From a virus: DNA of 29,510 bases. The notes below the pieces were generated by a model, which made no database searches, had not been told where the DNA came from, and saw nothing but the letters and a program-made list of their open reading frames with translations. Position 1 is the first letter of the stretch, and each line of letters opens with the position of its first letter. Shown here one piece after another: positions 13,958-20,875 of this stretch. The stretch lies in IMG/VR virus record IMGVR_UViG_3300044535_000424, positions 1 to 29,510 of that record. One strand, given 5' to 3'. The translations under genes and the position numbers were made by a program.

Positions 13958-13976
13958 GGGGCTATTGCCCCTTTTT
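13958..13976 (+). terminator. GC hairpin with T-tract reading on the plus strand
   Basis: GGGGC, TATT, GCCCC, then TTTTT on the plus strand. It overlaps the stop codon of the 13962..14390 gene. No plus-strand gene feeds into it; it may stop antisense transcription or simply end the minus-strand mRNA as a bare hairpin. Confidence 0.4.
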
Positions 13977-14390
13977 CTTTAGTACAATCGAATCTTTATA
14001 AGGTACAAATTTAGCGGACATCATTATTTCACCTTCCTCGCTGATCATTCCGTTGTTTGTTAATGACAATCTATAAGACTGTTTAGCAACATCTTGGATA
14101 GCTTTAAGCCTAGCGGATAGTTCAACATACTCTGGTATATGGTCATATTCATAACGGCCACCACCAGTCCTTACCTCGACTACATAACCATTAAACTCTT
14201 GCTTATTATATTGATTGGCAGACTTTAAAAAATCTTCGTTTAAATCGCTTGAAATCTTATCGATGGTATCTTGTATCTGTTTTAAAGCAATAAGCAGTTC
14301 TAAAGGCTCAGAATAGCCTAAATTAACATCATTGTGCATCATCCTCAATTCAGATAATACACTTATAGGAGATATTTTCTTTTTTAGCAT
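13962..14390 (-). CDS. Phage protein paired with the SSB-like protein, 142 aa
   Basis: The 142-residue protein is helical at first (LELLIALKQIQDTIDKISSD). A central FNGYVVEVRTGGGRYEYDHI, then PEYVELSARLKAIQD, and a final Lys-rich tail follow. Its gene starts 2 nt after the SSB-like stop, and the same gene pair recurs in Bacteroidota phages as I recall. A role in replication or recombination is likely by association. No catalytic motif is recognised. Confidence 0.65.
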   Translation of the reverse strand: MLKKKISPISVLSELRMMHNDVNLGYSEPLELLIALKQIQDTIDKISSDLNEDFLKSANQYNKQEFNGYVVEVRTGGGRYEYDHIPEYVELSARLKAIQDVAKQSYRLSLTNNGMISEEGEIMMSAKFVPYKDSIVLKKKGQ

Positions 14391-14392
14391 AG

Positions 14393-14875
14393 TTAGAATG
14401 GTAAATCTTCCCTATTGTCCTTAGATATCTTCTTTGCTTTTAAGTCAAACTTTTCTCCAAGCATTTCAAAGTATGGGTTAACTCCAGATTCAACATAAGC
14501 TTCAAAGTATTTAGCGTGTTCAAATAAGCTTTCAAACTTGATGTGGCCACTAACTACCAAGTCAGTTACGCATTTAAGGACTGACATCCTTGCAATCTTC
14601 TTGTCTTTATCAGGATCACTTGGTTTAGATGCGAAAGGCACGAAAGGTGCTTTGACTGGTTTTACTGTGTGAAACAATTTGCCATTGACATCTTTGCTTG
14701 TAATGTCGTAGGTTGATTCATCGCCCAATTTAAAAGATGTTTGGTCTTTAGACTTTGAGTTGTAGTCTCCGACATCACCATTTGTGAAGCCGATTTCAAA
14801 TCTGTACATTGTACCGTACTTGCTTTCCCAAGTCCCAGAGGCTTGGATGTGGTTTACTGTGCTTGTTTTTTCCAT
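14393..14875 (-). CDS. SSB-like single-stranded DNA-binding protein
   Basis: The 160-residue protein has a beta-rich N-terminal half (SGTWESKYGTMYRFEIGFT, NGDVGDYNSK, KLGDESTYDI) compatible with an OB fold. A helical section follows, and the C-terminus is acidic and aromatic, NREDLPF. That ending copies the DDIPF-type tail by which SSB proteins recruit partner enzymes. Position in the early replication block supports it. The fold is inferred, not proven, because the family diverges from classical bacterial SSB. Confidence 0.65.
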   Translation of the reverse strand: MEKTSTVNHIQASGTWESKYGTMYRFEIGFTNGDVGDYNSKSKDQTSFKLGDESTYDITSKDVNGKLFHTVKPVKAPFVPFASKPSDPDKDKKIARMSVLKCVTDLVVSGHIKFESLFEHAKYFEAYVESGVNPYFEMLGEKFDLKAKKISKDNREDLPF

Positions 14876-15069
14876 AATGATTCTTGTTTTAAAGTGTAGT
14901 TCATTCTTGTTAAAATTTCGATTTTCTTCTCTTGGCTCATAGCATTGTGTCTGAAGTTAAACCTCCACGAAGCTATTGTGTTGTAATTAATGCCCATTGC
15001 GTCGGCTAACTCCTCATTGCTTTTAGCAAACACCTCACTCAAGGCCACTTGCATTGTTTGTTCTTCCAT
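14854..15069 (-). CDS. Small HTH DNA-binding protein, 71 aa
   Basis: The centre (SNEELADAMGINYNTIASWR) is a clear helix-turn-helix, followed by a second basic helix (SQEKKIEILTRMNY) and a terminal Trp/Lys segment. It fits a Cro-like or excision/regulatory protein of phage. It lies in the early operon and could bind the operator-like repeats near 13796..13940, but no target is shown. Starts at 15069 and 15054 are both possible; the overlap with the neighbour is 35 or 20 nt. Confidence 0.7.
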   Translation of the reverse strand: MEEQTMQVALSEVFAKSNEELADAMGINYNTIASWRFNFRHNAMSQEKKIEILTRMNYTLKQESLWKKQAQ

Positions 15070-15337
15070 ATTCTATTTGTTTGATTATTATATTCCATTC
15101 AACCTCATCCAATAACACCATAAGCATCTTGTAAAGTGGTTCTGGGTTATCCCCTGAATACTCAACAATTTTGCTTCTTATAGCTTTGTATACATAAAGG
15201 TAAAGTGTTTGTGCATCAAAGCTTGGATTAGATAATAAAAATTGTTCGATGTTGATGATACCATCAAGGTTCTCAATCATTTGGTAGGTAGGGTAGTTCC
15301 CAACCCCTAAATCTGTGTTGTATTTCATATTTGACAT
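15035..15337 (-). CDS. Unknown early protein, about 100 aa
   Basis: I favour ATG 15337 (MSNMKYNTDLGVGNYPTYQ), which lies 14 nt after the upstream stop; a start at 15370 inside the previous gene would add 11 residues. The protein is helical and acidic with PLYKMLMVLLDEVEW near the end. No domain recognised. Confidence 0.6.
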   Translation of the reverse strand: MSNMKYNTDLGVGNYPTYQMIENLDGIINIEQFLLSNPSFDAQTLYLYVYKAIRSKIVEYSGDNPEPLYKMLMVLLDEVEWNIIIKQIEYGRTNNASGLE

Positions 15338-15351
15338 TGCGAATTTATATT

Positions 15352-15636
15352 TTATTTTGTAATTTTCCAAAACATAGTTGGCGGATAGTTCATATTTTTC
15401 TTAATGGTTTTGTATTGGCCAAGGTAACCCCAAACTAATCCACCGTATTGCTTTTGTGAATAGATGATTGGTATGCCATTACGCATTCGCATCTCCTCAA
15501 ACTTGTTGACGAATCGAGGGCCATCACCAAACTCACTCCACCAAAAAAGATAGTCGCCCTTTTTTAGTTTCATAAATTCAATAACATCATCCTCGGTGTA
15601 TTGCATTACTGTCGGCAAGTGTTCTGTGATTACCAT
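15352..15636 (-). CDS. Unknown early protein, 94 aa
   Basis: A 94-residue aromatic-rich protein (DYLFWWSEFGDGPRFVNKF, VWGYLGQY). It starts inside the last bases of the upstream gene (7 nt overlap). The pattern is reminiscent of small beta-barrel or host-takeover proteins of phages, but I cannot assign a family. Confidence 0.6.
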   Translation of the reverse strand: MVITEHLPTVMQYTEDDVIEFMKLKKGDYLFWWSEFGDGPRFVNKFEEMRMRNGIPIIYSQKQYGGLVWGYLGQYKTIKKNMNYPPTMFWKITK

Positions 15637-15863
15637 AGGTTTATTTTTAAAATTGAATCACCATACTTTTTTTGTGCAACCAACATACCCATAATGATTT
15701 CAAATTTGTAATGCTTCTTTTGTTGCAAGGCCCACACGAATAGGTGTTCGTAGTGCATTGAAATTGTAACCACATTACCAACGGCCTCAATAGGCAATCT
15801 TGTTTTGATTCGATAGAGTTGCTCAAATCTCTTGGCAAGTCTAAAAAGTTCTATTGTTTTCAT
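15630..15863 (-). CDS. First early gene, unknown function, 77 aa
   Basis: This is the first gene after the strong early promoter at 15874..15904; the ATG at 15863 is about 10 nt from the -7 box, so the mRNA would have almost no leader. The 77-residue product begins MKTIELFRLAKRFEQLYRIK and is mixed helical and beta. Function unknown; its place makes it a candidate host-takeover or regulatory protein. Confidence 0.65.
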   Translation of the reverse strand: MKTIELFRLAKRFEQLYRIKTRLPIEAVGNVVTISMHYEHLFVWALQQKKHYKFEIIMGMLVAQKKYGDSILKINLW

Positions 15864-15873
15864 ATTGATGGTA

Positions 15874-15904
15874 CAAAGGTACTATTTAGAATTGTAAAAA
15901 CAAA
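15874..15904 (-). promoter_or_regulatory. Strong Bacteroidota-type early promoter
   Basis: The minus strand reads TTTG (15904..15901), 19 nt, TACCTTTG (15881..15874), a full consensus match. It lies between the end of the lysis block and the first early gene. The rest of the gap (15905..15945) is A/T-rich and shows no clear terminator. Confidence 0.8.
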
Positions 15905-15945
15905 ATAAATATGATAAAATTTTTTAAATTGTTAAAAATGCAACC

Positions 15946-16365
15946 TTATAAGGATGCAAGTTGGAAGTGCATCGCATCGCAGCGTAACCAAGTTCCACCC
16001 CAATCAAACCCAGCGTCTGTGAAGCATTTAGCGAATGTAGGTGATAGTTTAGGCGTTTGGTATAATCCGTTTTCAAAGGCATTGACATCAATAGCCAATC
16101 CCCAAGAATGTAAGCTCATAGTTGATAGGCCTCTTTTTTTACGGATATTAAAACAACCATCCCAGGTTTTAAGCTCTTTTACCGCTCCAGTATCAATAAG
16201 ATTCTTAAACGCTTTTTTAAGTGGCTCAACCATTAGCCTATTACAGTATATTCGTTTTGGTATGATCCCAATTTCCAACTCTGTTGGCACATCCCAAAGC
16301 GTCATACACTTATTAGATGCACTTGGCTCACCGAATTTTGCTAAACACTGCTTACTTGATACCAT
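15946..16365 (-). CDS. Endolysin: M15-type peptidoglycan peptidase
   Basis: The 139-residue product has the M15 zinc-peptidase signature: SLHSWGLAIDVN with His86 and Asp93, and the C-terminal CDAMHF with His133. This is the VanY/L-Ala-D-Glu peptidase layout used by phage endolysins to cut the stem peptides of the cell wall. I take ATG 16365 rather than 16416, because the longer form would overlap the upstream gene by 65 nt and the short form already contains the whole domain. No signal peptide is seen, so export probably depends on a holin. Confidence 0.85.
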   Translation of the reverse strand: MVSSKQCLAKFGEPSASNKCMTLWDVPTELEIGIIPKRIYCNRLMVEPLKKAFKNLIDTGAVKELKTWDGCFNIRKKRGLSTMSLHSWGLAIDVNAFENGLYQTPKLSPTFAKCFTDAGFDWGGTWLRCDAMHFQLASL

Positions 16366-16546
16366 CGACCTGAATAAAATTAGAAAGGAATTTACCACAC
16401 CCACCAATAATTGCACACCATCTCATTAACTCTGGATCATTCAAATTAAATGAAGCTACAAATATAGTTGCACCAGCTATGGCATCCCCAAACATACGGA
16501 CTTGCTTTTGTGTTGGGCTGAAATATGGTTTTAATTTTATCTGCAT
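16352..16546 (-). CDS. Small membrane-associated lysis-cluster protein, 64 aa
   Basis: The 64-residue product starts MQIKLKPYFSPTQKQVRMFG and continues with moderately hydrophobic helices (IAGATIFVASFNL, AIIGGCGKFLSNFI). Its place just before the endolysin suggests a second holin-like or accessory lysis protein. It overlaps the end of the upstream small gene by 10 nt. The family is recurrent in Bacteroidota phages as I remember it; function unproven. Confidence 0.6.
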   Translation of the reverse strand: MQIKLKPYFSPTQKQVRMFGDAIAGATIFVASFNLNDPELMRWCAIIGGCGKFLSNFIQVDGIK

Positions 16547-16668
16547 CTGCCTTGTCCTCTGTATTTTTTATCTGGCTTTGAGTTCTTTGAGTGAACGCCC
16601 TTATTGTTCTTTTTAGGCTTCACTTTGAACATCTTTAATACATCAACTTTACTCCCCTTCTTTGCCAT
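16537..16668 (-). CDS. Very small basic protein, 43 aa
   Basis: I place the start at ATG 16668 (MAKKGSKVDVLKMF); the longer upstream frame overlaps the holin gene with a hydrophobic, unrelated stretch. The Lys-rich product contains NKGVHSKNSK and KKYRGQGR, a combination I recognise from tiny proteins in lysis clusters of Bacteroidota phages. Probably nucleic-acid or membrane-surface binding; function unknown. Confidence 0.6.
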   Translation of the reverse strand: MAKKGSKVDVLKMFKVKPKKNNKGVHSKNSKPDKKYRGQGRCR

Positions 16669-16840
16669 TGATGTTTTTAGTTTTGAAATAATAGTAACGA
16701 ATAGCAAACAAACCTGATACAATAGCCACTAAACCCCATAAAAAAGAAACGATAGGTTGCACACTTGTCATAAAGTGAGCAATCCCCCCAACGAATGTGG
16801 TGGTTGTTAATGCGTCGGCTATATTGTCGTTGTTACTCAT
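16649..16840 (-). CDS. Holin candidate, 63 aa
   Basis: Starting at ATG 16840 (MSNNDNIADALTTTTFVGGI), the product has one clear membrane helix (VSFLWGLVAIVSGLFAIRYY), a moderately hydrophobic segment before it, and a charged Lys-rich C-terminal tail. Small size, membrane helix, charged tail and position in the lysis cluster fit a holin. The start overlaps the upstream stop by 8 nt. Direct evidence for pore formation is of course absent. Confidence 0.65.
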   Translation of the reverse strand: MSNNDNIADALTTTTFVGGIAHFMTSVQPIVSFLWGLVAIVSGLFAIRYYYFKTKNINGKEGE

Positions 16841-17057
16841 TGATCGGTGTCGGTGAAATTGGTGGGATATACTCAACGAAAGGGCAATCTAATATCCAAG
16901 CCCATTCGGAATTAGTTATTATTACGATGTCATCAGCTGACAAAAAAGTGAACCAATCTGCGTTAATATCTTGCACACAGTTGAAATATTGGTCAGGGGC
17001 GTACATTACGCCTTGAATTGAATCTTTTTGTGGTATGTCTAAAAGGTAGCCTTCCAT
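16833..17057 (-). CDS. Small protein after the receptor-binding protein, 74 aa
   Basis: A 74-residue acidic, aromatic-rich protein (ADWFTFLSADDIVIIT, NSEWAWILDCP) with a Pro-rich end. Lying 13 nt after the receptor-binding gene, it could be a fibre chaperone or accessory tail protein. No family recognised. Confidence 0.6.
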   Translation of the reverse strand: MEGYLLDIPQKDSIQGVMYAPDQYFNCVQDINADWFTFLSADDIVIITNSEWAWILDCPFVEYIPPISPTPINE

Positions 17058-17070
17058 TTTATTATATTAT

Positions 17071-19179
17071 TTAAACTTGTCTTGATAATGAAGTTTGGAA
17101 ATTTTGAACCGCAGTATAATACAAATCTATTTCGCTTTGTGTTAATCCATCGCCCAAGAAACTATATGCAATTTCTCTATTAGAATAACTTGCAGCAGTT
17201 ATTGCGTCATTGCCAGCACCTAAATAAATATTCCTATTTATATTTGTACCTATTGAATCTGTATTTGTTAAATTTATAGTTGAAGTGCCTCTTTTATATC
17301 TGCTATATGAAGTTGAGTTTGTTCTGCTTACTGCGTGAAATCCTTGTGAATTTGTATTTGCTGAACTTGGAGTGACAGCACTACAGTTTAACCCACTAAA
17401 AACTACATCCCCAGTAAAACGAGAATAAATTGTTGAGCTATTTAAACCACTTGAAATAGTCCCTGCACCCATATCACAATAAGCTCCAACTGAATTTGTT
17501 CTCAAATATACCCCCATTGCACCATTGCTTGTGCTTGTCCAATTCCCTTGTTGATTAAAGAAAGTGTTTGCATAAGCATTTGTACCGTTTGGTAAAGCAC
17601 CAGTTGAACTATGTGTCCAAGCCCCACTAAATGCGAGTCTATAAGCCGCATCCAAATCACGAGGGTCTTTTAAATTCCATTTGTGAGTTGTTGCAGTTCC
17701 ACCAACGAAAGGATAAATGGCTTTCATTTTAGTCCATAATCCGTATGTTTTTAAGTCAGTTACTAAAGTGTTTACTGCATTGGCTTGTGTTTGGTCAGTT
17801 ATAACCGCAGCATCAAGGAATGCTTGAGCGTTTGCATCGCTTACAATAGGCACACCAACATATCTGCTTAATTCTTGTTGGAATAATTGAACGCTTGTAT
17901 ATAGGTTAGTTGCCTCTGTGTCTGTTAAGCCGTTACCAATAGTTGAAAATGCGACTTGTCTTGTTGAATAAAATCCAGCAGTACCATTGACATCATTTGC
18001 ACCTATATATGTATTAAAAGAAAGTAATGGTTGAGTATTGGTTGTAGTAACAGTTGAAACTATACTACCATTCTTAACTAATTTTGTTGATGTTGCAGAT
18101 GTTGAAGTCCCTATATAATAACCATCCCCACTTGTATCAGTAAAACTTGCAACGACACCACCATTTGAAATATATGATTTATTTGCCCCAATAATACTAT
18201 GGTATATAGATATTTCATTTGAATAGCTTGTTCCATTAGTAACACCTATTTCAACTGAATTTGTAGCTATATATGCTGAAGTTCTTGAATAGAAACTTTT
18301 ATGTAAATTATTAAGAGTTAAATTTGTAGCATCATTTAAATAGGTATTTGCGAATGCGTTACTCCCATTTGGCGTTGCACCTTGTTTACTATAAGTCCAA
18401 GTACCGTTAAAAGCTAATCTGAAAGCAGCATCAAGGTCTCTTGCGTCTTTAAGGTTATATTTGAATTGAGAAACAAATCTGTTAGCTGGGGTTGTGGCTA
18501 TTGTTTGGTAATCACTAAAAGTTGAGCCAAGTTGGAATTGCGGATGCCAAACAAAAATGTCAGTGCCTCTCGTAAAAGAACCACTCGCAGTGCAGCACAT
18601 TGGTAACCAAACTTCAGTTGAAACGGCAGTTACATTAAAATTGAATGTTAATTTATACCACCCGTTTCCTACGCTTGTCATACTTGCGTTAGAAACACTG
18701 TTTTGAGTTTGTGTAATTAACCCCGTGTCTAAATCGCCCCAAACTACATTGTCAATTCCAAGGGCATATATAGTACAAAAAAAGTATCTGTTTGTTTTTT
18801 TCTTTACATAACAAGTATAAGCATTTGTGCCAGTGGTTGCTAATATTTGCCTAATGTTTCCACCCGTAATACTCCAACCTGTGTTTGTTCCATCGGGAGC
18901 CGTTGTGGCATTTGGGGTTGCTACGGTTGTGGTTTTTTGCCAAGCTCCATTTGTTAAGTCTTCAGTGTAGCTGAATTGATTGTAAGTATCAGAAACGAAA
19001 GGATATATAGCTTTCATCTTAGACCATAGGCCGTATGATTTAAGATTTGCTACAAGATTATTTACCGCATTAACCTCTGTTGTTCCAGTCAGTCCAGTTG
19101 CAGCAATAAACGCCTGGGCATCACTATCCCCATAGCTGACACCTCGCCTTCCTACACTTATAGATGGGCCAAAATACAT
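17071..19179 (-). CDS. Receptor-binding / tail fibre protein with duplicated LamG-like modules
   Basis: The 702-residue protein is built from two related units. Unit 1 has a helical stretch (about 22-60, VNNLVANLKSYGLWSKMKAI), an inserted carbohydrate-binding-like segment (about 66-225, beginning FSYTEDLTNGAW), and then KDARDLDAAFRLAF with a concanavalin/LamG-like domain (about 237-430). Unit 2 (about 446-700) repeats the helical stretch (VNTLVTDLKTYGLWTKMKAI) and KDPRDLDAAYRLAF with a second LamG-like domain but lacks the insert. Sugar-binding at the tail tip is the likely role. Downstream lies the lysis cluster, the usual place for such genes. Confidence 0.8.
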   Translation of the reverse strand: MYFGPSISVGRRGVSYGDSDAQAFIAATGLTGTTEVNAVNNLVANLKSYGLWSKMKAIYPFVSDTYNQFSYTEDLTNGAWQKTTTVATPNATTAPDGTNTGWSITGGNIRQILATTGTNAYTCYVKKKTNRYFFCTIYALGIDNVVWGDLDTGLITQTQNSVSNASMTSVGNGWYKLTFNFNVTAVSTEVWLPMCCTASGSFTRGTDIFVWHPQFQLGSTFSDYQTIATTPANRFVSQFKYNLKDARDLDAAFRLAFNGTWTYSKQGATPNGSNAFANTYLNDATNLTLNNLHKSFYSRTSAYIATNSVEIGVTNGTSYSNEISIYHSIIGANKSYISNGGVVASFTDTSGDGYYIGTSTSATSTKLVKNGSIVSTVTTTNTQPLLSFNTYIGANDVNGTAGFYSTRQVAFSTIGNGLTDTEATNLYTSVQLFQQELSRYVGVPIVSDANAQAFLDAAVITDQTQANAVNTLVTDLKTYGLWTKMKAIYPFVGGTATTHKWNLKDPRDLDAAYRLAFSGAWTHSSTGALPNGTNAYANTFFNQQGNWTSTSNGAMGVYLRTNSVGAYCDMGAGTISSGLNSSTIYSRFTGDVVFSGLNCSAVTPSSANTNSQGFHAVSRTNSTSYSRYKRGTSTINLTNTDSIGTNINRNIYLGAGNDAITAASYSNREIAYSFLGDGLTQSEIDLYYTAVQNFQTSLSRQV

Positions 19180-19181
19180 CC

Positions 19182-19454
19182 TTAGATATTGTACATTATT
19201 ACTGAACCACTCGTCAAGGTAATTGAGCTAATATATGTACCATCAGGCACACAAATAAACGCTCCTTGCTTTAAGGTTACTCCGCTTAATCCTAAAGATG
19301 TCATCAAAGATGCACTTGCTTGATCAAGAATTGCCGATACAACCGCATCAGCGTTAACCACAAAACCTCTAAATGTGCCAGTGTTTGCACTTGTATTTGA
19401 AACGACTTTACAACCAGTGTATCCAGCCGAGAATGATGTTGCACTTATACTCAT
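19182..19454 (-). CDS. Small tail-associated protein, 90 aa
   Basis: The 90-residue beta-rich protein contains TFRGFVVNADAVVSAI and GAFICVPDGTYISSITLTSG, features of small structural proteins found just before receptor-binding genes, possibly a fibre attachment or trimming protein. It is the first gene after the GTAACAA-type promoter at 19463..19486 and ends 2 nt before the receptor-binding gene. Confidence 0.65.
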   Translation of the reverse strand: MSISATSFSAGYTGCKVVSNTSANTGTFRGFVVNADAVVSAILDQASASLMTSLGLSGVTLKQGAFICVPDGTYISSITLTSGSVIMYNI

Positions 19455-19462
19455 ATATATAA

Positions 19463-19486
19463 TACTTTTATTTTGTAAATTGTTAC
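19463..19486 (-). promoter_or_regulatory. Candidate phage-type promoter (GTAACAA ... GTATTATA) for the receptor-binding/lysis operon
   Basis: The minus strand reads GTAACAA at 19486, 14 nt, GTATTATA; the second box is GTA rather than GTT. The first G lies 32 nt before the ATG at 19454. Confidence 0.45.
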
Positions 19487-19487
19487 A

Positions 19488-19643
19488 TTACGGCAAAGTC
19501 CTTGTAATCTGTCCAATTCCTTGCGCCCACATTGATCCATCACAACACTTTTTGTCGTATGTATTCTTGTCTTTACACAAACAAGCTCTGGATGAACCAG
19601 GCTTTGGGTTCACTCTCGATGGGGTTACGAATTTCTTTTCCAT
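19488..19643 (-). CDS. Small cysteine-rich protein, 51 aa
   Basis: The frame runs from ATG at 19643 to TAA at 19488 and fills a 170-nt stretch otherwise without a gene. The product has the pattern ACLCKDKNTY, KKCCDGSMWAQGIG, i.e. four Cys in CxC and CC pairs, which I recognise in tiny proteins near the lysis or tail genes of Bacteroidota phages. Probably a disulfide- or metal-stabilised mini-protein. Its start overlaps the spanin gene end by 19 nt. Confidence 0.65.
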   Translation of the reverse strand: MEKKFVTPSRVNPKPGSSRACLCKDKNTYDKKCCDGSMWAQGIGQITRTLP

Positions 19644-20026
19644 AATAATCTTAAAAATAAGCCGATAACCATCCCTAAAATCAATAGTTTTAAATTCAAT
19701 CCTAAATCACCTTTTTTATAAATGATTTGTGGGGGCAATTCAACTGTTTTAGTTAGTCTTATCGTGTCTTGTTTAACCTTTATATCTGTTTTAAAAAAGT
19801 TTCTGTTTCTGTATATTGTCAATCGCACCTTGCCAGTATCTGTGATAAATGTGTCAACATCATTAAGCGTGAATGTATCAACGCTATGAAATGAATCAGT
19901 CATTAATACTGTATCAATTACCCAATTCCTTGGTCTAAACAATGATGGATCTTTGATTAAGGCCCTTTGTAAATGCCAAGAAGCCGAGCAGCTACTCAAT
20001 AACAATATAAGGATTAAAGCTCTCAC
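19625..20026 (-). CDS. Candidate single-gene spanin (lipoprotein with C-terminal membrane helix)
   Basis: The 133-residue protein starts with a short signal and lipobox (MRALILILLLSSC; Leu-Ser-Ser-Cys with lipidated Cys13). A periplasmic beta-rich middle of about 95 residues follows. It ends with one membrane helix (LKLLILGMVIGLFLRLL) and a basic tail KRNS. An outer-membrane lipid anchor plus an inner-membrane helix in one chain is the u-spanin topology, which fuses the two membranes in the last step of Gram-negative lysis. Its gene starts with an ATGA overlap on the upstream gene. It lies apart from the holin/endolysin genes, with the receptor-binding gene between them. Confidence 0.65.
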   Translation of the reverse strand: MRALILILLLSSCSASWHLQRALIKDPSLFRPRNWVIDTVLMTDSFHSVDTFTLNDVDTFITDTGKVRLTIYRNRNFFKTDIKVKQDTIRLTKTVELPPQIIYKKGDLGLNLKLLILGMVIGLFLRLLWKRNS

Positions 20027-20292
20027 TTTTTCTTTTTCTTTGGAGCTTCCTCAACAATGGTAATATCGCAAGTTAATTGCAACGCTTCCATAATTTCACC
20101 AACATACATTGGCATACTCTCGCTTGTTAAAGATGCAATATGTAAAGCCTCAATGTCCCCATCGATAGCCGATGCACTCATCAAGCTCAAAGGTTGGCTT
20201 GGTAGTTCATCAATTACAAAGTGGTAGTCTTTAGTGTTAGTTAGATCACTTACATAGTGTAAGTAAACCTTTGATATTTTTCGCATTTTCAT
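20023..20292 (-). CDS. Protein of unknown function, 89 aa
   Basis: An 89-residue mixed alpha/beta protein (KISKVYLHYVSDLT, DYHFVIDELP, VGEIMEALQLTCD) ending in five Lys. It lies between the connector and spanin genes. A later ATG at 20286 is an equally likely start. Function not recognised. Confidence 0.65.
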   Translation of the reverse strand: MKMRKISKVYLHYVSDLTNTKDYHFVIDELPSQPLSLMSASAIDGDIEALHIASLTSESMPMYVGEIMEALQLTCDITIVEEAPKKKKK

Positions 20293-20365
20293 TTTTTTTT
20301 AAGTTTAAAAAATAGTCTTTTAATTTTGAAATATTATCCGCCTTTGGCTTATACTGTTTCTTCAT
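20246..20365 (-). CDS. Candidate small basic protein, 39 aa
   Basis: From ATG at 20365 (ATGA overlap with the connector stop) to TGA at 20246; Lys-rich, MKKQYKPKADNISKLKDYFL and on. It covers the 69-nt gap between its neighbours and runs 47 nt into the next gene. The stop-start overlap argues for translation, but size and composition leave doubt. Confidence 0.4.
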   Translation of the reverse strand: MKKQYKPKADNISKLKDYFLNLKKNENAKNIKGLLTLCK

Positions 20366-20874
20366 AGATTCCAGGTTGTATAGTTAGTTGGTGTGCTATA
20401 AGGATATTCCCCGCCATTTTGATAGGCCACATATTCTGGGTAAAGGCCTACATTCAAAGTGATATAATCCACTAAACGCTTTCTATATGTTTCAGCTATC
20501 TGTCTGTAACGCTTTACTAAAGCTTCAACCTCAAAACGATCCAATACAACCGTATTTTCAGGATTGTTTTTAAGGATACCAGCATTGCTTACCTCATAGT
20601 TATGAAACTGTACAAAGTCAGCCATAGCATAATGAATCAGCATAGGCTGAATATAATAGCTTGTCAAGGTCAAATAGTTACCAGCTAATGTGTTATTCAT
20701 TACATCGGTTAAAATCTTCCTATAAAGCACAGTACCAAGTACACCTTGGATTTCTATATCTTGAGCAACCTTAATAAAAGGGCTAATGTTGTCAATATCG
20801 ACATTGCCTTTTAATTGAGTATACTTATAAATATCCTCTTTAGTTACTAATAAAACATTATCATTCGTTTGCAT
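20362..20874 (-). CDS. Head-tail connector (gp6-like) protein
   Basis: The 170-residue helical protein follows the portal gene. Its pattern (KEDIYKYTQLKGNVDIDNIS, then IQGVLGTVLYRKIL, IQPMLIHYAMADFV, and a late long helix with YRQIAETYRKRLVDYI) fits the head-tail connector family common in Bacteroidota phages. It would form a ring below the portal. The start lies 4 nt before the portal stop boundary, consistent with one operon. Confidence 0.75.
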   Translation of the reverse strand: MQTNDNVLLVTKEDIYKYTQLKGNVDIDNISPFIKVAQDIEIQGVLGTVLYRKILTDVMNNTLAGNYLTLTSYYIQPMLIHYAMADFVQFHNYEVSNAGILKNNPENTVVLDRFEVEALVKRYRQIAETYRKRLVDYITLNVGLYPEYVAYQNGGEYPYSTPTNYTTWNL

Positions 20875-20875
20875 C

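Noticed and set aside
13958-13976. Hairpin as a normal minus-strand terminator for the 13962..14390 gene
   Set aside because: On the minus strand the stem is followed by CTAATCCC, not a T-tract, so it was listed only as a plus-oriented hairpin.
15911-16429. Long open frame on the plus strand over the endolysin gene
   Set aside because: It is a shadow of the M15 peptidase gene, whose catalytic motifs are clear on the minus strand; no promoter or protein-like pattern supports the plus frame.
18610-18633. GTAAC-N16-GTT in the receptor-binding gene
   Set aside because: It lies in the middle of a conserved coding region, lacks the AA after GTAAC and has no start codon at the usual distance; one such chance match is expected.
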